From Ginsengibacter sp963792025 (lineage in GTDB: Bacteria > Bacteroidota > Bacteroidia > Chitinophagales > Chitinophagaceae), in assembly GCA_963792025.1 (NCBI GenBank), contig CAWBUS010000009.1:1-64000 (forward strand): a DNA stretch of 64,000 bases. The letters are read 5' to 3'. This document shows, in pieces, positions 16,365-25,614 of the stretch (position 1 is the first letter of the stretch; each line of letters begins with the position of its first letter). The notes beneath the pieces were generated by a model. That model made no database searches. It saw nothing but the letters and a program-made list of their open reading frames with translations, and was not told where the DNA came from. The translations under genes were made by a program, and so were the position numbers.

Positions 16365-18899
16365 ATGAAACATACTTACAATATAACAGGAATGAGTTGC
16401 ACCGGTTGCAAGGCAAAAGTTCAACAACTGCTCTCAGGAGTAAATGGTGTAGAAAACGTGGTAGTAGATTTAACGGAAGGCAAAGCCGTTATTGATATGA
16501 AGGAACATATTCCTACCAAATTATTGAAATCAGCTTTAAAAGATTATCCAAAATATCAACTGGAGGAAAAAAATAATTCTCATAACGGACATGCTCACAC
16601 GCATACTGCACATGACCCGATGCCGGCGAATCATTCTCATAAAAATGATCGGGGGAAATATTATTGCCCGATGAATTGCGAAGGCGATAAAACTTACGAT
16701 AAACCCGGGAATTGTCCGGTTTGCGGAATGAATCTTGAAAAAGAGCATACAGCTTCTGTAAAAAAGAAACAATATACCTGCCCGATGCATCCCGAAATCA
16801 TAAGGAATGCGCCGGGCTCCTGCCCTATTTGCGGAATGAACTTAGTGCCCATGGAACCTGTCGATGATGATGAAAACAAAACCTACAAAGACCTTTTGAA
16901 AAAGTTTAAGGTTGCGGTTTTATTTACGCTTCCCATTTTAATCATCGCCATGTCAGACATGCTTTCCGGCAATGCGTTGTTGAACTTGATGACCCAGGAA
17001 AAATGGAATTGGGTGCAATTTGCTTTAGCTACCCCGGTTATTTTTTATGCGGGCTGGATGTTCTTTCAACGTGCATGGAGATCGGTTGTAACATGGAACC
17101 TTAATATGTTTACACTCATTGGAATCGGTACAGGCGTGGCTTTTTTATTCAGTGTGATTGCTATTTTATTCCCCGGCATTTTTCCTTCTCAGTTCAGAAA
17201 TGAGAGCGGGACCGTGTTTGTTTATTTTGAAGCATCAACTGTTATTATTACGCTGGTCTTATTAGGGCAACTATTGGAAGCAAGAGCCCACAGCCGTACC
17301 GGTGAAGCAATAAAACAATTATTAAAATTAGTTCCCTCAGAAGCAACTTTATTAATAAACGGAATAGAAAAAATTATTTCAATTAATGACATTAATAAGG
17401 GAGACCTTTTGCGTGTAAAGCCGGGGGAAAAAATTGCGGTTGATGGAAAAATAGTAGAAGGCGAGAGCAGTATTGATGAATCAATGATTACCGGCGAACC
17501 CATCCCTATAGATAAAAAAACCGGGGACAACGTTACTTCCGGCACCATTAATACAACGGGATCTTTTGTTATGAAAGCCGAAAAAGTGGGTTCGGAAACT
17601 TTGCTTTCGCAAATTATAAAAATGGTAAATGATGCGAGTCGCTCACGGGCTCCCATTCAAAAGCTAACCGACAGAATCGCAAGATATTTTGTACCAGCCG
17701 TTGTTGGTGTTGCTGTAATCACTTTTGTTGTATGGGTTATGTTTGGCCCCGAACCAAAGTATACATATGCATTTGTAAATGCGATAGCAGTATTGATTAT
17801 CGCTTGCCCGTGTGCGTTAGGTTTAGCCACACCCATGTCAGTAATGGTAGGCGTTGGTAAAGGAGCGCAATCTGGTGTTCTGATTAAAAATGCTGAAGCC
17901 CTGGAAAAGATGAATCAAATCGACACATTGATTGTTGATAAAACAGGAACACTTACCGAGGGGAAACCGTCGGTTGAAAAGATAGTGATAGAAACAGGAT
18001 TTAATGAAAATGAAGTATTGCAAAAAATTATTTTTCTGAATAGAAATAGTGAACATCCTTTAGCCGAAGCGATTGCTAAATATGGTAAAGCCTTCTTGCC
18101 GAACGGACAGGGAAAAAAAGCAAACTTCCCGGAAGTGTCAAATTTTAAAGCGATTGCTGGTAAAGGCATAAGCGGAGTTGTAGATGGTAAACAAACAGCG
18201 CTTGGCAATAAAAAATTAATGGACGAGTTACAATCATCAATACCTGCATCTATTGAAGAGAAAGTAAATAGCGAACAGCAATCCGGAAAAACGGTTTCTT
18301 ATATTTCAATAGATGGAGCTACCATTGGCTATGTAACTATTACTGACAAAATAAAAGCTACCAGTAAACAAGCGATACAGGATCTATTGGATGAGGGCAT
18401 AGAAATTATAATGCTAACAGGAGATAATGCAGGTACCGCCAAAGCAGTGGCAGATGAATTGCACTTAACCGGCTTTAAAGCAGGAGTTCTGCCGGAGGAT
18501 AAATTGAACGAGATAAAAAGATTACAGGGAGAAGGTAAAAAAGTAGCCATGGCTGGTGATGGAATAAATGATTCACCGGCATTGGCGCAAGCCGATGTTG
18601 GAATTGCCATGGGCACCGGAACAGATGTTGCTATAGAAAGCGCCGCAATTACTTTGGTAAAAGGAGACCTGCATGGAATTGTAAAAGCCAAAAAATTAAG
18701 CGAAGGCGTTATGAAAAATATTCACCAAAACTTATGGTTTGCTTTTGCTTATAACACACTCGGCGTGCCTATTGCAGCAGGAATTTTATATCCCGTTTTC
18801 GGAATTTTACTATCGCCAATGATAGCCGCAGTCGCTATGAGTTTTAGTTCCGTGTCAGTAATTGCAAATTCTTTGAGGTTGCGGAATTTGAAATTGTAA
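16365..18899 (+). CDS. copA: Copper-translocating P1B-type ATPase
   Basis: This is an inner-membrane pump that exports Cu+ using ATP. The 844 residues run: HMA domain with GMSCTGC (C12/C15), a His-rich linker (residues ~68-88), two short heavy-metal-binding repeats (YYCPMNCEGDKTYDKPGNCP and YTCPMHPEIIRNAPGSCPIC), eight membrane helices, the TGE loop, the ion site C481-P-C483, phosphorylated D525 in DKTGTLTEG, HPLAEA, and the hinge GDGINDSPALAQADVGIAMG. The CPC motif with the CPMHP-type repeats supports Cu+ over Zn2+. It follows the HMA/AraC regulator. Confidence 0.95.
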   Translation: MKHTYNITGMSCTGCKAKVQQLLSGVNGVENVVVDLTEGKAVIDMKEHIPTKLLKSALKDYPKYQLEEKNNSHNGHAHTHTAHDPMPANHSHKNDRGKYYCPMNCEGDKTYDKPGNCPVCGMNLEKEHTASVKKKQYTCPMHPEIIRNAPGSCPICGMNLVPMEPVDDDENKTYKDLLKKFKVAVLFTLPILIIAMSDMLSGNALLNLMTQEKWNWVQFALATPVIFYAGWMFFQRAWRSVVTWNLNMFTLIGIGTGVAFLFSVIAILFPGIFPSQFRNESGTVFVYFEASTVIITLVLLGQLLEARAHSRTGEAIKQLLKLVPSEATLLINGIEKIISINDINKGDLLRVKPGEKIAVDGKIVEGESSIDESMITGEPIPIDKKTGDNVTSGTINTTGSFVMKAEKVGSETLLSQIIKMVNDASRSRAPIQKLTDRIARYFVPAVVGVAVITFVVWVMFGPEPKYTYAFVNAIAVLIIACPCALGLATPMSVMVGVGKGAQSGVLIKNAEALEKMNQIDTLIVDKTGTLTEGKPSVEKIVIETGFNENEVLQKIIFLNRNSEHPLAEAIAKYGKAFLPNGQGKKANFPEVSNFKAIAGKGISGVVDGKQTALGNKKLMDELQSSIPASIEEKVNSEQQSGKTVSYISIDGATIGYVTITDKIKATSKQAIQDLLDEGIEIIMLTGDNAGTAKAVADELHLTGFKAGVLPEDKLNEIKRLQGEGKKVAMAGDGINDSPALAQADVGIAMGTGTDVAIESAAITLVKGDLHGIVKAKKLSEGVMKNIHQNLWFAFAYNTLGVPIAAGILYPVFGILLSPMIAAVAMSFSSVSVIANSLRLRNLKL

Positions 18900-18935
18900 T
18901 AAATATGGTACTGGCAGATTTTTTAAAGAAAAATA

Positions 18936-19020
18936 TTTCCCGCAAACCCTGTCGGTCAGTCATGAAAATTGCTTTGCAACTTTCGTACCCCCTACTGCCG
19001 ACAAGCAATTATGCGGGAAA
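18936..19020. other. Three-tier nested inverted repeat (possible structured RNA or mini-element)
   Basis: Three stems are nested in 85 bases between the convergent copA and the 19046 gene. Outer: TTTCCCGCA (18936-18944) with TGCGGGAAA (19012-19020), 9 of 9. Middle: TGTCGGTCAGT (18950-18960) with ACTGCCGACA (18994-19003), 10 pairs with one bulged T. Inner: GAAAATTGC (18964-18972) with GCAACTTTC (18976-18984), 8 of 9. No T run follows on either strand, so it is not a standard terminator. It could be a small RNA, a REP/MITE-like repeat or an mRNA 3' end structure. Confidence 0.6.
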
Positions 19021-19045
19021 CACACTGACTATGATTAACACGATA

Positions 19046-19828
19046 CTAATATCCAAAGCCATTGCCGTATCCACCCATTGAAGGCATAAACAAAGAAGAA
19101 GCAATTTTTACCCCAATGTAGAACCCAATACAGATTACTAACGGTGACAGGTACCAGCTAAGTGCATCATTGGTGCCTGATGCTTTAAAAGATTGCTGTA
19201 TGATATTAAAGAGCATCAGCAAAAGATACAACATAATAATTCCTGAGAATATTCCCTGCTGTATGAGCGATTCAGGATTTAGAAGACTCATACTGTCCTT
19301 ATTAAACATCATAAATATGGCAATCGTTAAAAGAATCAACATTAATGGAATCCCGCAAATTCCCCCCGTCAGTAATTCTTTTTTAAAATCAGGTTTTCCT
19401 GACACTGCTTTTACAATAAATGTAAGAGCTGAGATGATTATCAAAACAAGGCCTGCGCTAAGTCCAAGTTTAAAAAATGCACCAAAGCCAATTGCAGACC
19501 TTACTTCGCTGCCAGCAATTATATAAGGAACCAGTATATAAAATACAACCGTGGTTATAATTAATATAAGGCCCTGCTGGTATGCTTCGCTGCCCGCATT
19601 GGTAAATATGCCAAGTGTTCCTTTTATAGGTTGAGAAAAAATGTCCTTAATAATTTGCAAAAGACTTTTTGAAAAAAATGATTTTACATCATTTATGTAA
19701 ACATTGGATGCGGGTTGCCCTTGTGAACCTGCAGCGTTTGTTACGGGTATGGAAATTTGTTGTGCACCTTCAACGCCGCCTGTTACTCCAGACCTTGGAG
19801 ATGATTCATTGTTTTGTTGTTCGTCCAT
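19046..19828 (-). CDS. Multi-pass membrane protein, Yip1-like
   Basis: A 260-residue inner-membrane protein of unknown role. Residues 1-65 are hydrophilic and rich in Ser, Gly, Gln and Asn; residues ~80-250 contain five hydrophobic segments, and the last ten residues are Gly/Tyr-rich (MGGYGNGFGY). Spacing of the helices resembles the Yip1/DUF1282 families, but no signature motif decides it. The gene is monocistronic and converges on copA, with the nested inverted repeat between them. Confidence 0.75.
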   Translation of the reverse strand: MDEQQNNESSPRSGVTGGVEGAQQISIPVTNAAGSQGQPASNVYINDVKSFFSKSLLQIIKDIFSQPIKGTLGIFTNAGSEAYQQGLILIITTVVFYILVPYIIAGSEVRSAIGFGAFFKLGLSAGLVLIIISALTFIVKAVSGKPDFKKELLTGGICGIPLMLILLTIAIFMMFNKDSMSLLNPESLIQQGIFSGIIMLYLLLMLFNIIQQSFKASGTNDALSWYLSPLVICIGFYIGVKIASSLFMPSMGGYGNGFGY

Positions 19829-20001
19829 GATTTGTGTGTTTTAAATGTTTAATAAATTTTGTTAGTCAAACCTATTGATTGGCATAATTCTTATCAAACC
19901 CCATTTATTTTTTGCATCACTTCATTTATTTATCGTTTCGCAAAGAATGTGCAGTCAAGCAGTTTGATAATAAATTTTTGAAGTTTATCTCTTTGAAATA
20001 C

Positions 20002-21273
20002 CTATTCCGCTATTAATTTCTGCGTTTGCACCTCACCGGGAGTAACAATGCTTATTGTGTACATTCCCTTCGATAATGAACCGATATTTATTTTCTGTTC
20101 GGTATCATTGGTGAACTTTTGATTGATCAGCGTTCTTCCCATTAAGTCCCTTACAAAAACGCTTGCGGTTCTTACATCAAGTTTATCATAATTACCGATA
20201 ACGAAGTATCCATGAGCAGGATTCGGATATATTCTTATCTGTAAACTATTTACCAGTGTGATATAAACAATTTTGCTGTAGGTAAACTTTCCATCGTTAT
20301 CCACTATTTGAAGGCGATAATAAACTTTACCGGTTGCAAGACTTGATATATCATCCGGATAAGTATAATCATGTCTCGAAACCGAAGTGATTGCAGCATT
20401 CACACTTCCTACTGTTGAAAAATCTATCCCGTTAGTACTGCGTTGTATGTTGAAATGAGAAGTGCTTATTTCGCTGGATGTTTGCCAGGCCAGCTGTGCT
20501 ACATTATTTTGCTTTGTAACACTAAAGTTCACGAGAGTAAGTGGTAGTATCCCACTGATATTACCCATAATTTGTGTAATAGACCACCGGTTTTCAATGT
20601 CATCACGCACCCTCAAAAAAAGTGTGTCAGCATCCGCAGGAATTGTAGTACGAGGAATATTAATTAAGTAAGATCCATCAGCAGCAGGTACTGCAAAAGA
20701 TACCCCATCGCAACTGCCAAAGCCCAGGTCTGTTTTGAAAAAATATTCACCGTTTAATACTTTATTCGTATCACTTTTATATATTTCTATATTTCTGCGA
20801 AAAGTAAAACCCCATCTGCCATAATTATCTAAGAGGCGGCCATACAATTTGTGATAGCCTTCTGACAAGATGGAAGTAGCCGCAGTAAAGCTTTGCAGCA
20901 ATATAGAGTCGGGTGATGTAATACTTAAAGGTGTAGCTAGTCCGAAACCCGGATCCGTATCAATAAAATATTCACCGTTTACAATAGTTGTTTTAACTTC
21001 TGATGCAAGCACTTCAATATTTCTTCTTGCCGTTAGGCTCCATCTGCCACTATCATCTTTTGTTCTTATATATAATTTATGAAAGCCGGGTGTATAGCTA
21101 CTAACGGTTATGCTTAGGTTAAAAGTGCCATCACTGGTGGGAGCAAAGTTTACCAATGTATTATTTCCATATCCCAAATCCGTATCTATAAAATATTCGC
21201 CCTGCACCACATTCTGGCAAAGTGCAGTAAAGTGCAATGCAGCAAGCAATATGATTATTGTAAATTTTTTCAT
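20002..21273 (-). CDS. Secreted repeat protein with T9SS sorting domain
   Basis: A 423-residue exported protein. It has a signal peptide (IIILLAALHFTALCQ), then three repeats of about 65 residues that each begin (N/Q)GEYF-DTD-G(F/Y)G and contain G-HKLY-R--D--GRW, then a linker domain, and a C-terminal type IX sorting domain of type A (IRIYPNPAHGYFVIGNYD to the end). It is thus probably exported by T9SS and fixed to the surface or released. The repeat occurs in surface proteins of related bacteria; what it binds is unknown. It is 6 bases downstream of the next gene, clearly one operon. Confidence 0.87.
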   Translation of the reverse strand: MKKFTIIILLAALHFTALCQNVVQGEYFIDTDLGYGNNTLVNFAPTSDGTFNLSITVSSYTPGFHKLYIRTKDDSGRWSLTARRNIEVLASEVKTTIVNGEYFIDTDPGFGLATPLSITSPDSILLQSFTAATSILSEGYHKLYGRLLDNYGRWGFTFRRNIEIYKSDTNKVLNGEYFFKTDLGFGSCDGVSFAVPAADGSYLINIPRTTIPADADTLFLRVRDDIENRWSITQIMGNISGILPLTLVNFSVTKQNNVAQLAWQTSSEISTSHFNIQRSTNGIDFSTVGSVNAAITSVSRHDYTYPDDISSLATGKVYYRLQIVDNDGKFTYSKIVYITLVNSLQIRIYPNPAHGYFVIGNYDKLDVRTASVFVRDLMGRTLINQKFTNDTEQKINIGSLSKGMYTISIVTPGEVQTQKLIAE

Positions 21274-21279
21274 GGCAAA

Positions 21280-22413
21280 TTATTTTATGGTTCTTGCCTG
21301 TATAGTTACCTGTAAGTCTGTTGACGTGGCGCCGGGTGTGGTAATTGTATAAATTACCGGTATAGCAGCAAGCCCTGAAAGTGTATAGCGATCAATGGAA
21401 ACAGTACCACCAAAGGCTCCGCGATCTGTTCCATCAGAACCATTATTGCTTGCCTGCGATCCATTTGCTATTTGGTATGCTCCATCTGCAGAAGTGGAAG
21501 AAGCAACAAATAAGGTAGTAATTGCAGGCACTACAAGATTGTTATCACTTGTTCCAAATTGAGTAGAAAGTGTTCCGATATTATATTGTATTACACCTGA
21601 AGACGCTGCGATATTTACTTTTGCATTTACAGGCATTAAAATATTATTCTTAAACTCAGAAGCAGTAAAAGAAAGATTGGGATTAGCCAGATTATCAGGC
21701 CCGTCAAATACATTATTATTGCATTGGAGTATCGGCCACAATGTTGTCGGATTAGCAATGGGCGTTCCCCATGTTAATGTCTTTTGGCAAATGTTGTTAT
21801 TAAAATAAATGTTGGTAGGCGGTGTAAAAGTTGTGTTACCATCAGTGGAAAATACATTAGATACAAGTGTGTTTGGAAAGAAATTTTGCAATATATAAAT
21901 GTCAGAAAGCGGATGGCCGAATTGCACACCGCTTTCTATTCTGCAGCGCTTCACAGTAACACCATTCACACTTATATAAACTACTGCATCAGCAGTATTT
22001 CCATTAGCAATAACATCCATGCCTTCAACAACAGAATTATCCGAGCCGGCATTAAAATAGATTCTGCCTATTTTTGATTCCATAGCATTCTCAGAAGTCT
22101 TTGGGTTGTTAGGTAAAAAATATCCTGGACCAATAATTACGAGCCGCTTGGTAATTGCAGCAAAATCATACACAACTGTCGAGCCTTCTACATGCAGCGT
22201 ATCGCCACTATTTACAATTGCAAAAGCAACTGCCTGGTTAATTTGGGCAAATACAGGATAGGCAGGTGAGCCTCCGAAATTTTCTCCATACAAAGTCGAG
22301 CCATTATAATTTGACTTATTATTTACCCGCCAGATGGTTGCATTTGCCTGCATAGCAAAAAGAACACATGCGGTAATTGCAGTCGTAATAAATAGTAACT
22401 GTTTCTGTTTCAT
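21280..22413 (-). CDS. Secreted protein, probable right-handed beta-helix
   Basis: A 377-residue exported protein without a clear family. The N-terminus has a signal peptide (LLFITTAITACVLFAMQANA). The body, with periodic short hydrophobic strands and Asn turns (VVEGMDVIANGN, GVTVKRCRIESG, YILQNFF), looks like a pectate-lyase-type parallel beta-helix, and GDTLHVEGSTVVYDF is a common opening of such folds. No sorting domain is seen at the C-terminus. It is the first gene of the operon with the T9SS repeat protein, so both may act at the surface, perhaps in adhesion or glycan binding. Confidence 0.75.
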   Translation of the reverse strand: MKQKQLLFITTAITACVLFAMQANATIWRVNNKSNYNGSTLYGENFGGSPAYPVFAQINQAVAFAIVNSGDTLHVEGSTVVYDFAAITKRLVIIGPGYFLPNNPKTSENAMESKIGRIYFNAGSDNSVVEGMDVIANGNTADAVVYISVNGVTVKRCRIESGVQFGHPLSDIYILQNFFPNTLVSNVFSTDGNTTFTPPTNIYFNNNICQKTLTWGTPIANPTTLWPILQCNNNVFDGPDNLANPNLSFTASEFKNNILMPVNAKVNIAASSGVIQYNIGTLSTQFGTSDNNLVVPAITTLFVASSTSADGAYQIANGSQASNNGSDGTDRGAFGGTVSIDRYTLSGLAAIPVIYTITTPGATSTDLQVTIQARTIK

Positions 22414-22543
22414 AAAAAAATTTTAATGATTAAATAATATATTGTGTGCCTTATACCAAATTTGTACTTGGAAACGAGGGATACGAAGTGTTTTTTGAAG
22501 GATATTTATGACAACTTTTTTATTGCATTCGCTTTGCGATTAA

Positions 22544-22759
22544 CTATTTACCGGATTTCCTATCATTAAAAATGAATAGGAGAACCAGGTACATGCCAAT
22601 TGATATTGCGACAAAAGCAATAAGTGCAGGAATTTCCCATCGGTGATAACTTTCTATATCTACATCTGTACCAAGCGCTGACACTATAGCCCAGGGCGCA
22701 AGAACAGAACACAATCCGATGGCAACAGCTATTGCAATAAATTTGCATTGCCTTTGCAT
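22544..22759 (-). CDS. Small two-helix membrane protein
   Basis: A 71-residue protein (80 from an ATG at 22786) with two hydrophobic segments, about residues 5-27 and 41-62, separated by a polar loop, and a basic tail FNDRKSGK. No family is recognised. It is divergent from the histidine kinase gene, with about 200 bases between the two starts. Length and hydrophobicity are consistent with a real small membrane protein, but there is no homology evidence. Confidence 0.5.
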   Translation of the reverse strand: MQRQCKFIAIAVAIGLCSVLAPWAIVSALGTDVDIESYHRWEIPALIAFVAISIGMYLVLLFIFNDRKSGK

Positions 22760-22871
22760 AATTAAAAGTTTGTCGGCTAAAATCATTTTCGTTGTAAACT
22801 TAATATGGCACCTATTGCAGTTAAAATCGCATTTATTATTTGCAACGCTTCATTTATTATTTGTATCAAAT

Positions 22872-22903
22872 TTTGAGAAAATCAAAAGGAATGTTTACCT
22901 TAT
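22872..22903 (+). promoter_or_regulatory. Putative promoter of the two-component/TonB operon
   Basis: TTTG at 22872-22875 and TACCTTAT at 22896-22903 are separated by 20 bases, matching the Bacteroidota -33/-7 layout with two mismatches in the -7 box. The kinase ATG at 22956 is 53 bases downstream. Confidence 0.45.
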
Positions 22904-22955
22904 GTCACGTGAGGATTTAATTTTTTTCCTGTTTAATTTGCTAAAGCCGTCTCTT

Positions 22956-24791
22956 ATGACTAAGATTTTTTTTCTTCTTTCCTTCACTCTGCTGACGCTG
23001 TTAGGTAATGCACAAAATGCATCGGATATTGATTCCCTCAGACATGTTCTCAGTCAATATAAAACATGGGATTCCAACAGGGTAAAAACTTTGCTCAATT
23101 TTGCCAATATCATTATTTATAATAATCCCGATTCGTGCATGAAATATTCGGAAGAAGCCATGCAGATTTCGCAAAAGATAAAATGGCAAAAAGGAATTGC
23201 GTTGTCTTTTCGTGAAATCGGCTATGTGTATTATATATCATCAGATAACCTGCAGGCAATGGATTATTATCTCAAGGCATTAAAAGCTGGCGAGCCAATT
23301 GACAATAATTATTTTAATGCAACTATCTATAACAATATCGCTAATATCTATGCCGATTTAAAAGATTATAAGAAGGCGCTGGATTATTACACTAAATATA
23401 TATCTATTGCAAAAAAAGTTGATAGTAAAACTGATGAGATGAATGGCTTTATTAATTTAGGAGATATCTATACCGAAATGAATAACCTTCCTGTGGGTTT
23501 AAATTATTTTAATGAAGCACTTAGGATTGCAACCACGCTCGGAAATAAAAGAATAAGCGCCGCCATTCTTAATAACCTGGCAGAGATAGATATAAAGGAA
23601 CGCAACTATGACACGGCATTTTCCAATTTTAAAAAGAGTTTAGACCTTGCTGAAGAAACGGGAAACAGGAATGTAAAAGCAACGGCTTTAAATGGCCTGG
23701 GCGAAATTTATTTGCACCAAAAAAATTATAAACAGGCAGAAGACTATAGTAAGCGTTCATTGGAATTATCCAAAGAATTAGGCGACATTTCCTGGCAGGC
23801 TAACGCATTGTCAACCTTAAGCCAGACCTATGAAAAACAAAATAATTTGGCCAAAGCGCTTGATACTTACAAACAAGCTGGCATATTAAAAGACAGCACC
23901 CTGAATGACTCCAAAAAACAAGATATCACCCGCCTCGAAATGGAATATAATTTTGACAAAAGGGAGGCAGTGGTTAAAGCCGAAAATGATAAAAAACAAG
24001 CGCTGGCCGTAGCGGAAATAAATAAACAAAAGATTATCCGCAATGCGTCTATCGGTATTGGAACAATGTTAGTTTTGGTTGCAATTGCAGGTATCATCTT
24101 ATACAAAAGAAGAAAAGACACCATTGAAAAAAAGAAAGAAGCTGAGTTTAATACGCAGGTTGCATATACAGAACTAAAAGCATTGCGTGCGCAGATGAAT
24201 CCCCATTTTATTTACAATTCGCTTAATTCAATTAATGATTATATTGATAAACATGAAACCGAACTGGCAACTGCCTACACAACAAAATTTGCAAAATTGA
24301 TGCGGATGATTCTGGAGAATTCCGAACAAAAAGCCGTGCCTCTTGACGATGATTTAAAGGCGTTGGAACTATATATGCAATTGGAAAGTATGCGAATGCA
24401 AAATAAGTTTAGTTATGAAATAAAAGTTGATGATGACATAGACCGGGAAAATACTTTAATACCTCCGTTGATATTGCAGCCATTTGTTGAAAACAGCATC
24501 TGGCACGGTATATCAAAGAAAAAAGGAGTGGGCAAAATATTGATATCTATTCATAAAGAAGGAAACATGATCAATTGTATAGTAGAAGATAATGGTATTG
24601 GCATGAAGGAATCAGCGGAAACAAAAACCGGGAAAGACGTTCAATCCAAAAAATCTTTTGGTATGAAGATTACAAATGCAAGAATCGATATCTTAAATAA
24701 AATGAAAAAATCAAATGCAGCAATAACTATGTCTAATCTTGAAGAAGGTACCAAAATAGAAATTAAATTGCCGGAAGAATTAGCGTTTTAA
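22956..24791 (+). CDS. TPR sensor histidine kinase (LytS/YehU type)
   Basis: A 611-residue sensor kinase. The signal peptide (LLSFTLLTLLGNAQ) is followed by about seven tetratricopeptide repeats in the periplasm (to about residue 340), one membrane helix (residues ~363-382) and a cytoplasmic His_kinase domain with phosphoacceptor H417 in MNPHFIYNSLNSI and an ATPase domain (LQPFVENSIWHGI, VEDNGIGM). It ends 3 bases before its LytTR partner. The ATG at 22956 is chosen because it places the signal peptide at the N-terminus; longer in-frame extensions upstream lack one. Confidence 0.9.
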   Translation: MTKIFFLLSFTLLTLLGNAQNASDIDSLRHVLSQYKTWDSNRVKTLLNFANIIIYNNPDSCMKYSEEAMQISQKIKWQKGIALSFREIGYVYYISSDNLQAMDYYLKALKAGEPIDNNYFNATIYNNIANIYADLKDYKKALDYYTKYISIAKKVDSKTDEMNGFINLGDIYTEMNNLPVGLNYFNEALRIATTLGNKRISAAILNNLAEIDIKERNYDTAFSNFKKSLDLAEETGNRNVKATALNGLGEIYLHQKNYKQAEDYSKRSLELSKELGDISWQANALSTLSQTYEKQNNLAKALDTYKQAGILKDSTLNDSKKQDITRLEMEYNFDKREAVVKAENDKKQALAVAEINKQKIIRNASIGIGTMLVLVAIAGIILYKRRKDTIEKKKEAEFNTQVAYTELKALRAQMNPHFIYNSLNSINDYIDKHETELATAYTTKFAKLMRMILENSEQKAVPLDDDLKALELYMQLESMRMQNKFSYEIKVDDDIDRENTLIPPLILQPFVENSIWHGISKKKGVGKILISIHKEGNMINCIVEDNGIGMKESAETKTGKDVQSKKSFGMKITNARIDILNKMKKSNAAITMSNLEEGTKIEIKLPEELAF

Positions 24792-24794
24792 ATT

Positions 24795-25547
24795 ATGATA
24801 AAAGTTTTAATTATTGATGATGAACAACATTGTATTGACAGGCTTTCAAAATTGTTGCATCCCTCTCATGACAACATCCTTGAAATAACCGGAACCGCGT
24901 TGACGGTGGAAGAAGGAGTTGAAAAAATTATATCATTAAAACCCGATCTTATTTTTCTTGATGTTCAGATTGATGATAAAACCGGCTTCGATCTTTTGAG
25001 AGCATTAAACGAAATAAACTTTGCCATTATATTTACTACAGCCTTTGAAAAGTTTGCCATACAGGCAATTAAATTCAGCGCTATAGATTATTTATTAAAG
25101 CCAATTGATGACGCAGATTTAAACGCTGCCATATTAAAATTTATGAATGAACGATCCCAAAAATTGGCGGCTCAAAAAATTGAACTCCTGCTTCAAAATA
25201 CGCAGAACAAAAAAGATATTCCAAAAAAAATAATTGTACCTACGGTAAGCGGTTTTGAATTTCTCGAAATCGCTGATATTACGAGGTGCCAGAGCGATAT
25301 CAACTACACAACCATTTATCTAAAAGATAAGCACAAATTGGTTGTTGCCAAAACCTTGAAAGAATTTGAAGAACTGCTTGGCGGACATGCTTTCTTCAGG
25401 GTCCACAATTCCCACCTCATCAACTTAAATTGTATTAAAAGTTATAACAAAGGCAAAGGCGGTTCGGTGATATTAAACGATGGAACTGAGATTGAAGTTT
25501 CCTTCCGGCGCAAAGATGAATTCCTTAAACGACTATCTGGATTATAA
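24795..25547 (+). CDS. LytTR-family response regulator
   Basis: A 250-residue DNA-binding regulator that pairs with the kinase just upstream. The receiver domain (residues 1-125) has the acidic pocket D8/D9, phosphoacceptor D56 in LIFLDVQIDD, and the KP signature in YLLKPIDD. The C-terminal LytTR domain (residues ~150-250) carries the DNA-binding pattern FFRVHNSHLINL. The likely target is the following small protein and TonB receptor, by position only. Confidence 0.92.
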   Translation: MIKVLIIDDEQHCIDRLSKLLHPSHDNILEITGTALTVEEGVEKIISLKPDLIFLDVQIDDKTGFDLLRALNEINFAIIFTTAFEKFAIQAIKFSAIDYLLKPIDDADLNAAILKFMNERSQKLAAQKIELLLQNTQNKKDIPKKIIVPTVSGFEFLEIADITRCQSDINYTTIYLKDKHKLVVAKTLKEFEELLGGHAFFRVHNSHLINLNCIKSYNKGKGGSVILNDGTEIEVSFRRKDEFLKRLSGL

Positions 25548-25614
25548 AATTTTTCTGATAACGTTTTCCAAGGAATATATTTGCTATTATTTTGAACGGC
25601 CATAATTAATATCT

